A stretch of 8,137 nucleotides of DNA, taken from the NCBI GenBank assembly GCA_003553895.1, contig PWFM01000205.1, positions 1 to 8,137 of the forward strand. Reading direction: 5' to 3'. Each line of letters opens with the position of its first letter. Position 1 is the stretch's first letter. A model generated the notes under the pieces. It did no database searches. It had not been told where the DNA came from and saw only the letters and a list, made by a program, of their open reading frames with translations. The position numbers and the translations under genes are program-made. Below, piece by piece: positions 1-5,622 of the stretch. This DNA comes from Syntrophomonadaceae bacterium (lineage in GTDB: Bacteria; Bacillota; Dethiobacteria; DTU022).

Positions 1-1695
1 CACTGCGGGGCCAATATCGGCCGGGTGGTCAATGTGCCCTCCGCCGTTGATTACGCTTTAACCCTGCCCAACGTAGTCTATGCCCAGGAACAGCTTTTTT
101 CCTGCGCCACCAACTGCGCTGAAGAAATAACCGAAATGATTAAAGAGAAAGAACTGAACCGGGTCATTGTTGCCGCCTGCTCGCCGCGGACCCTGGAAAT
201 GCTTTTCCGGGACACTCTCAGGGAGGCAGGCCTGAACCAGTACTACTATGAAATGGCCAATATCCGGGAGCATTGCTCCTGGGTCCATCCCAAGCAAAAA
301 GATGAAGCCACTCAAAAAGCAAAGGATATCATCAGGATGGCCGTGGCCAGGGCCCGTTACCTGGAACCGCTGATGGAAATTGATCTGCCGGTAGACAAAA
401 GAGCCCTGGTAGTCGGCGGCGGCATTGCCGGTATGACCTGTGCCCTCTCCATAGCCGAACACGGCCACCATGTTTACCTGGTGGAAAAAGAAAACATCCT
501 GGGCGGAACCGCCCGGAAAGTCCATGAAACTTTAGAGGGCCTGGATGTCCAGGAGTTCCTTGATGATTTGATCAAAAGGGTTAACCGGCACCCCCTGGTC
601 CATGTATACAGCGGAGCTGAAATAACTTCCACCGCCGGTTATATCGGCAACTTTACGACCAGGATCCGCTCCGCCCGGGGCGACGCCGAAGTCAATCACG
701 GGGCCACGGTTATTGCCACCGGGGCCGATGTTTATACCCCCACTGAGTACCTTTACGGTGAAGATGACCGGGTTTTCACCCACCTGGAACTGGAAGAAAA
801 AATCGCAGCGGAAGACCAAATGATCACCGACGCAGAAAGCGTGGTCATGATCCAGTGCGTCGGCTGCCGGAATGAAGACCGTAATTACTGCAGCCGCATC
901 TGCTGCAACGAATCTGTGAAAAATGCCCTGACATTAAAGGAAAAGAACCCCGAAATGGATGTATATATCCTTTTCAGGGACATGCGGACTTACGGTTACA
1001 ACGAAAACTATTACCGGGAAGCCGCCGGCAAAGGGGTTATATTTATCCGCTATGAACCGGAACAGGAACCGCAGGTTGAACCGGGTGAAGAGGAAGGGCG
1101 CCCGGTATTAAAAGTAACGCTGCCCGATCATGTGCTCCAGAAGAACATGGAAATTAACGCCGACGTTATCGCCCTGGCCGCTGCGGTTATACCTTCCGCC
1201 GGAACCAGGCAAATAGAAAACCTGTTCAAAGTTGGCTTAAACCCGGACGGCTTTTTCAAAGAAGCCCACGTCAAGTTAAGACCGGTAGAATTTGCTGCCG
1301 AGGGGGTTTACCTGTGCGGTATTGCCCACTACCCGAAATTAATCTCGGAAACAGTCAGCCAGGCTTACGGGGCAGCAGGAAGGGTCCTTACCCTTCTGGC
1401 AAACGATATCGTTACCGCTTCCGGCGCTATATGCGAAGTAGAAGCGAACAGGTGTGTTACCTGTGGCGCCTGTATTGATGCCTGCGCCTATGGGGCCATT
1501 GAATTCCAGGAGACTGATGCAGGCTTAAAGGCAGCCGTAAACCCGGTTCTGTGCAAGGGAGACGGGCTCTGCAATGCCGTTTGCCCCACGGGAGCCATCC
1601 AGCTTAAGCACTTTACCGATGAAGAACTGCTGAGCCAGATCGATGCGGCCGTCACGGAGGAAGAAACTGCAGATCCAAAGAAAACTGCGGTATAA
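1..1695 (+). CDS. hdrA: HdrA-like FAD/iron-sulfur subunit (heterodisulfide reductase subunit A family), 5' partial
   Basis: This is the flavin-containing core subunit of an Hdr-type complex, cytosolic, and the usual site of electron bifurcation in this family. The reading frame is open from the first base, so the start lies upstream; 564 codons are visible. The N-terminus shows the HdrA signature HCGANI, and cysteine codons at 4, 103, 115 and 178 (the last in AACSPRT) can form the N-terminal [4Fe-4S] site. An FAD dinucleotide-binding motif GGGIAGM is at about 409-490. A cysteine cluster CVGCR...YCSRICC is at 856-906, where HdrA binds another [4Fe-4S] centre. The C-terminus has two ferredoxin motifs. 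The first is canonical CxxCxxCxxxC (1453-1485). In the second (1552-1584) the second ligand position is Asp instead of Cys. The gene ends 51 nt before the MvhD-like gene and appears to head or continue the operon. Family assignment is firm. The partner (methanogen-like HdrBC, BamBC or other) is unknown because the upstream genes are outside the window. Confidence 0.93.
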   Translation, partial: HCGANIGRVVNVPSAVDYALTLPNVVYAQEQLFSCATNCAEEITEMIKEKELNRVIVAACSPRTLEMLFRDTLREAGLNQYYYEMANIREHCSWVHPKQKDEATQKAKDIIRMAVARARYLEPLMEIDLPVDKRALVVGGGIAGMTCALSIAEHGHHVYLVEKENILGGTARKVHETLEGLDVQEFLDDLIKRVNRHPLVHVYSGAEITSTAGYIGNFTTRIRSARGDAEVNHGATVIATGADVYTPTEYLYGEDDRVFTHLELEEKIAAEDQMITDAESVVMIQCVGCRNEDRNYCSRICCNESVKNALTLKEKNPEMDVYILFRDMRTYGYNENYYREAAGKGVIFIRYEPEQEPQVEPGEEEGRPVLKVTLPDHVLQKNMEINADVIALAAAVIPSAGTRQIENLFKVGLNPDGFFKEAHVKLRPVEFAAEGVYLCGIAHYPKLISETVSQAYGAAGRVLTLLANDIVTASGAICEVEANRCVTCGACIDACAYGAIEFQETDAGLKAAVNPVLCKGDGLCNAVCPTGAIQLKHFTDEELLSQIDAAVTEEETADPKKTAV

Positions 1696-1731
1696 ACCTT
1701 CAACCCGGCCGGAAAGATGAAATACTAAATC

Positions 1732-1738
1732 AGGAGGT
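1732..1738 (+). promoter_or_regulatory. Ribosome binding site deciding the true start of the selenoprotein gene
   Basis: AGGAGGT lies 8 nt before the ATG at 1747, a near-perfect Shine-Dalgarno. The internal ATG at 1876, which a UGA-as-stop reading would choose, has no comparable purine-rich sequence in front of it. This supports translation starting at 1747 and passing through the UGA at 1801. Confidence 0.85.
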
Positions 1739-1746
1739 GGCGGCGG

Positions 1747-2523
1747 ATGACTGACAGGCACACATTCAAACCGAAAGTTATCGGCTTTGTATGCCAGTGG
1801 TGAGGATATGGAGCTGCGGACTTAGCCGGAGTTTCCCGGCTACAATATACAACTGAAATCAGGCTCATTCGAGTCATGTGCACGGGTCGGGTTGACCTAT
1901 CCCACTTGTTCAGGGCCTTTTCTAATGGAGTGGATGGTGTCTTCGTCGGAGGCTGCCACCTGAAAGAGTGCAACTATGTTACCCAGGGAAATTACCATGC
2001 CTTAAACCTGATCCTGTTGAGCAAGCGAATTATGCAGCATATCGGCCTGAACCCGGACCGCTTGAAAATAGAATTTATGTCTTCCGGCGAAGGGAACCTG
2101 TTTGCCCGGGCCGTGGATGACTTTGTAAAAACGGTCAGGGAAGCCGGGCCGCTCGGCATCAGTGAAGGGCTGGACCGGAAAACCCTGGAGCTTAATTTAA
2201 AAGCCGTTTCCAGGCTGGTCCCCTATATCAGGCTGGTTGAAAACGAAAGGTTGAGAGGCCATTTCGAAAGCCTGGAACAGTTTGAAGATTTTTATACCAG
2301 CCCGGAGTTTGAACGGCTTTTCAAGGAACTGATCGCCGACCGGCTGGCTATCGGCCAGATTATGGCGCTGCTGCAGGAGAAGGCCCTTTCCACCGGGGAG
2401 ATCTCAGAAATACTGGGCCTGACTCCATCAGATATATCAAAACACCTGAGCAATTCGGCCAAGTTAGGCCTGGTCAGGTACAATGAGAGCGAAAAGCGTT
2501 TTGCCCTGGCCACTGCCGACTAA
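1747..2523 (+). CDS. mvhD: MvhD-family hydrogenase/Hdr iron-sulfur subunit, selenoprotein (Sec19), with fused C-terminal winged-helix domain
   Basis: MvhD-type subunits carry a [2Fe-2S] cluster and pass electrons between a dehydrogenase module and HdrA. Read from ATG 1747 with UGA 1801 as selenocysteine, the product has 258 residues. Residues 12-33 match the family signature (FVCQWU, then ADLAGVSRLQY), with Sec where homologues have the second cysteine of CxWC. The other family cysteines are C45 (MCTGRVD), C70 (VGGCH) and C75. The MvhD domain ends near residue 135, which is the usual full length of the family. About 60 mostly helical residues follow, then a winged-helix domain (about 197-254) with a helix-turn-helix ILGLTPSDISKHLSNSAKLG resembling ArsR/MarR regulators. 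The gene sits 51 nt after hdrA and 41 nt before the nuoE-like gene. A point error (TGT or TGC read as TGA) is the only serious alternative to Sec. The downstream hairpin and the known use of Sec in this family (methanococcal VhuD, BamF) favour Sec. Confidence 0.88.
1801..1803 (+). other. In-frame UGA, selenocysteine codon (Sec19)
   Basis: TGA interrupts a frame that is otherwise open from ATG 1747 to the TAA at 2521-2523. Residues on both sides belong to one conserved MvhD motif, so this is not a gene boundary. The codon stands exactly where MvhD homologues have a redox cysteine in CxWC. Confidence 0.85.
1823..1842 (+). promoter_or_regulatory. Candidate bacterial SECIS hairpin
   Basis: TAGCCGG (1823-1829) and CCGGCTA (1836-1842) pair perfectly over 7 bp around the 6-nt loop AGTTTC. 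The loop has G then T (U in RNA) at its second and third positions, as in the SelB-binding apical loop of the E. coli fdhF element. Twenty-six nt separate the UGA from the loop, inside the range accepted for bacterial SECIS elements. The hairpin is inside the coding sequence for LAGVSRL, a conserved protein motif, so part of the base pattern is constrained by the protein. Confidence 0.75.
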
Positions 2524-2564
2524 ATAGCGCTACCAGGGGTAAAGGAGGAGAGCAATCAAGTACC

Positions 2565-3017
2565 ATGGATATCAATAAAATCGATCAGATTATTGACGGT
2601 CATAACAGCGAAGCGAGCTCGCTGATCCAGGTATTGCTGGAAATACAGAGCGAGAACCGCTGGCTTCCAAGGCAGGCGCTGGAAAGAATCAGCGAAAGAA
2701 TGGATGTGCCCTTAAGCCGGATCCAGCACATTGCCACCTTTTACAAAGCCTTCAGCCTTGTCCCCAAGGGGCGTCACGAAATTCATATCTGTATGGGAAC
2801 AGCCTGCCATGTCCGGGGAGCGCAAAATATTCTCAACGCTGTGGAAGATCATACCGGTATCAAACCCGGAGAAACTGACCTGGCCCTTAAATTCAGCCTG
2901 GAAACAGTCAACTGCCTCGGCTGCTGCGCCCTGGGACCGGTAATAGAGGTCGACGGGCAGATCCATGGCAAATTAACACCACCAGAAACTGCGGAAGCCC
3001 TAAAAAAATATGAGTGA
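2565..3017 (+). CDS. nuoE: NuoE-like [2Fe-2S] subunit (24-kDa NADH dehydrogenase subunit family)
   Basis: A 150-residue thioredoxin-fold ferredoxin that accompanies NuoF in NADH-linked complexes (complex I, HndA/HydA-type hydrogenases, BamG-type modules). Residues 1-65 form the helical N-terminal part, with the family-typical stretch around LPRQAL and IQHIATFYKAF. The cluster ligands are C76 and C81 (ICMGTACH) and C117 and C121 (NCLGCC), giving the expected C-x4-C and C-x3-C pairs. Length is normal for the short bacterial form. The start is ATG 2565. A strong AAAGGAGG at 2541-2548 is 16 nt away, a longer spacer than usual, but no other in-frame start lies between. The stop overlaps the Shine-Dalgarno of the nuoF-like gene, so the two are probably translated together. 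Confidence 0.92.
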   Translation: MDINKIDQIIDGHNSEASSLIQVLLEIQSENRWLPRQALERISERMDVPLSRIQHIATFYKAFSLVPKGRHEIHICMGTACHVRGAQNILNAVEDHTGIKPGETDLALKFSLETVNCLGCCALGPVIEVDGQIHGKLTPPETAEALKKYE

Positions 3018-3026
3018 GGTAAGATT

Positions 3027-4955
3027 ATGCCAAAGCTAAATTCATCGGCCGAACTGGAAAAACTGAGGGAGGAAATCCTCTCCGGCAGGAATTCCAATCA
3101 AAAAATTATTACCCTTTGCTCCGGAACAGCCTGTCATGCCACCGGCAGCCGGGCCGTTGCCGAAAGCATCGAACTGGAACTGAAAAACCAGGGCTTGAGT
3201 GATCAAGTTATCGTCCGCAAAACCGGCTGCCACGGTTTTTGCGAAAGGGGTCCGATTATAGTTATTTATCCCGAGGGCATCTGCTACCTGCAGGTCGAAC
3301 CGGAAAACATTCCAGAAATTATCTCCCAGACGATCAAGGAAAATAAGATCCTGGAACATTTGCTCTACGTCGACCCGGACAGCGAAGAAAAAATAACCAA
3401 AGAAACGGAAATCCCCTTCTACAAAAACCAGCAGCGGCTCTTGTTCGAAGCCAATATTAAGATCGATCCCAAGAGCATTGAAGATTACCTGGCCCTGGGC
3501 GGCTATAAAGCTCTGGCCAGGGCGGTGCTGGAAATGACCCCTGAACAGGTCCTGGAGGAAGTTAAGAAAGCCAACCTGAGGGGCAGGGGAGGTGGCGGTT
3601 TCCCTGCGGGAACCAAATGGGAGGGGACCCGCAACACCCCGGAAGAAACCAGGTATGTGATCGTAAATGCCGATGAAGGAGATCCCGGAGCCTATATGGA
3701 TCGAAGCCTGCTTGAAGGCAATCCCCACTCGGTCCTGGAAGGCCTTGCCATTGGTGCTTATACCGTCGGGGCCCGGGAAGGCTACATCTATGTCCGCCAG
3801 GAGTACCCCCTGGCGGTGGAAAATATAGACGTAGCAATCAAACAAGCTGAAGAAAAGGGCTTCCTGGGCAAAAACATTCTTGGTTCAGACTTTGACTTTA
3901 CCGTCAAAGTGCACCAGGGCGCCGGGGCCTTTGTCTGCGGTGAATCCACCGCCCTGATGACCGCTTTGGAAGGGCGGACCGGGGAGCCGAGGCCCAAGTA
4001 CATCCGCTCCAACATCAAAGGCCTGTGGGATAAGCCAACCGTCCTCAACAATGTCGAAACGTGGGCCAACGTGCCCCTGATCATCAATAATGGCGCCGAC
4101 TGGTTTTCCAGTTATGGCACTGAGACCAGTAAGGGGACCAAGATCTTCTCGCTGGTGGGCAAAATAAACAATACCGGCCTGGTGGAAGTTCCCATGGGTA
4201 TGAGCTTAAGGGATATCATTTTTAAGGTCGGCGGGGGAATCCGTGGAGGCAAACAGTTCAAAGCGGTCCAGACGGGAGGACCCTCCGGAGGCTGCCTGCC
4301 GGAGCACCTGCTTGACCTGGAGGTTGGATTCGATGAACTGACTCAAGCCGGGTCCATGATGGGCTCGGGAGGTATGATCGTCATGGATGAAGATACCTGC
4401 ATGGTCGATGTGGCCAGGTACTTCCTCGACTTCCTGACCGACGAATCCTGCGGCAAATGCGTACCCTGCCGGGAAGGAGTCAAGCAGATGCTCGAAACCC
4501 TGACCGATATCACTGACGGCCGCGGACAGGAAGGCCACCTGGAACAGCTGGAAGATTTGGGCGAGCTGGCCAGGGAGGTTGCGCTTTGCGCCCTGGGTCA
4601 GACTGCTCCCAACCCCTTTCTCAGCACCTTAAAATATTTCCGCGATGAATATGAAGCCCACATCAAAGAAAAAAGATGCCCCGCCCTCTACTGCCGGGAG
4701 TTAATTGATTACTATATAGATCCGGAAAAATGCCAGGCCTGCCAGGCCTGCCTCAAAAAATGCCCTGCCGATGCTATCATCGGAGGCAAAAAAACCATCC
4801 ACGTAATCGACCAGGAAAAATGCACCAAGTGTAACACCTGCTTTGAAGTATGCCCTTCACGTTTCAGCGCGGTCAAAAAGATCTCCGGAGAACCCGTCCC
4901 ACCTCCTATTCCGGAAGAAGAACGAACCATTGTCAGGGGGAGTAAAGAAAAATGA
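3027..4955 (+). CDS. nuoF: NuoF-like FMN/NADH-binding subunit with N-terminal [2Fe-2S] and C-terminal 2x[4Fe-4S] domains
   Basis: This is the likely NADH-reactive subunit of the complex, 642 residues. It belongs to the long HndC/HydB-like form rather than the shorter complex I NuoF. Domains in order: a thioredoxin-like [2Fe-2S] domain with C31, C36, C68 and C72; the NuoF core with the FMN/NADH glycine-rich motif GRGGGGFPAGTKWE (186-199), NADEGDPGAYMDR (214-226) and GAGAFVCGESTAL (298-310); the NuoF [4Fe-4S] site SCGKCVPCR with C475, C478, C481 and distal C521; and two ferredoxin motifs with C569/C572/C575/C579 and C599/C602/C605/C609. The start is 9 nt after the nuoE-like stop, with GAGGT 6 nt upstream. 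The stop overlaps the next start in ATGA. All expected ligands and nucleotide-binding residues are present, so it should be functional. NAD versus NADP preference cannot be read from the sequence. Confidence 0.95.
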   Translation: MPKLNSSAELEKLREEILSGRNSNQKIITLCSGTACHATGSRAVAESIELELKNQGLSDQVIVRKTGCHGFCERGPIIVIYPEGICYLQVEPENIPEIISQTIKENKILEHLLYVDPDSEEKITKETEIPFYKNQQRLLFEANIKIDPKSIEDYLALGGYKALARAVLEMTPEQVLEEVKKANLRGRGGGGFPAGTKWEGTRNTPEETRYVIVNADEGDPGAYMDRSLLEGNPHSVLEGLAIGAYTVGAREGYIYVRQEYPLAVENIDVAIKQAEEKGFLGKNILGSDFDFTVKVHQGAGAFVCGESTALMTALEGRTGEPRPKYIRSNIKGLWDKPTVLNNVETWANVPLIINNGADWFSSYGTETSKGTKIFSLVGKINNTGLVEVPMGMSLRDIIFKVGGGIRGGKQFKAVQTGGPSGGCLPEHLLDLEVGFDELTQAGSMMGSGGMIVMDEDTCMVDVARYFLDFLTDESCGKCVPCREGVKQMLETLTDITDGRGQEGHLEQLEDLGELAREVALCALGQTAPNPFLSTLKYFRDEYEAHIKEKRCPALYCRELIDYYIDPEKCQACQACLKKCPADAIIGGKKTIHVIDQEKCTKCNTCFEVCPSRFSAVKKISGEPVPPPIPEEERTIVRGSKEK

Positions 4956-5563
4956 GCAAAATCCTTATGAAAATTGACGGCAAAGAAATCGAAGCTGAAG
5001 AAGGCATGACCGTTCTGGAAGCGGCCCGGACTGTGGGAGTCAATATCCCATCGCTTTGCCACCACGACAAACTCGAACCGTACGGAGCCTGCCGGATCTG
5101 CACGGTTGAAGCTCAAAAAAACGGACGTTCACGGCTTGTCGTTTCCTGCGTCTACCCCGTTGAAAAAAACCTGGAGATAACCACCAGGTCTGAAACAATT
5201 GACCGGGCCCGCCGGACTATTTTAGAACTGCTATTATCCCACGCTCCAGATTCCGAACCGCTCCGGATACTGGCCGCTGAATACGGGGCCGACAAAAACC
5301 GGTTCGAAAAAGAACCCTCTTTCTGCATCCACTGCGGCCTGTGCGTCCGTTACTGCGCCGAAATAAAGGGTTTACATGCCGTTGGTTTCATCAACCGGGG
5401 ATCCAAACGTGAAATCAACTTCGTCCCTGAACTGGTTGCCGCCGAGTGCTGGAGCTGCAAAGAATGTTTTCCCTTATGTCCTACCTCGGCCCTGCAGGCA
5501 GCTTATGTTTTTACAGCAGCCCAGGTTTCTGAAATTCCTGTTTTTGAAGGCGATACAGACTGA
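4952..5563 (+). CDS. Short NuoG-like ferredoxin subunit ([2Fe-2S] plus 2x[4Fe-4S])
   Basis: A 203-residue electron-carrier subunit corresponding to the N-terminal cluster region of NuoG/HndD without any catalytic domain. Residues 1-78 are a plant-type [2Fe-2S] ferredoxin domain with ligands C36, C47, C50 and C66. Two 4Fe-4S motifs follow: C125/C128/C131/C135 and C166/C169/C172/C176. The region between (about 92-120) is where NuoG and [FeFe]-hydrogenases carry the His-Cys3 cluster motif; here it reads SHAPDSEPLRILAAEYG, with no cysteines, so that cluster is absent. Translation is coupled to the nuoF-like gene by ATGA, with AGGGGGAG 9 nt upstream. It is the last gene of the plus-strand run. By position it corresponds to BamI in benzoyl-CoA reductase clusters, a match based on gene order rather than on a sequence comparison. 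Confidence 0.9.
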   Translation: MSKILMKIDGKEIEAEEGMTVLEAARTVGVNIPSLCHHDKLEPYGACRICTVEAQKNGRSRLVVSCVYPVEKNLEITTRSETIDRARRTILELLLSHAPDSEPLRILAAEYGADKNRFEKEPSFCIHCGLCVRYCAEIKGLHAVGFINRGSKREINFVPELVAAECWSCKECFPLCPTSALQAAYVFTAAQVSEIPVFEGDTD

Positions 5564-5622
5564 CCAAAGCTTCTCGTTTTTCAGCCCATTCCTCAGAGGC
5601 TCTGGTTATAGAAGTATTGCAG

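Noticed and set aside
1747..1803. Reading 1747-1803 as an 18-residue peptide or the gene as a pseudogene broken by a stop
   Set aside because: The conserved motif continues across the UGA without a frame change, the ribosome binding site belongs to the upstream ATG, and a SECIS-like hairpin follows.
1876..1878. ATG at 1876 as the start of the MvhD-like gene
   Set aside because: It lies inside the conserved domain (before CTGRVD), lacks a Shine-Dalgarno, and would remove C16 and the Sec residue of the cluster site.
3042..3845. 267-residue minus-strand open frame
   Set aside because: It is antisense to the well-supported nuoF-like gene, has no recognisable motif, and arises from codon bias of the sense gene.
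5594..5604. CAGAGGCTCTG palindrome in the convergent gap as a bidirectional terminator
   Set aside because: The usable stem is only 4 bp with a 3-nt loop and there is no U-tract on either side.
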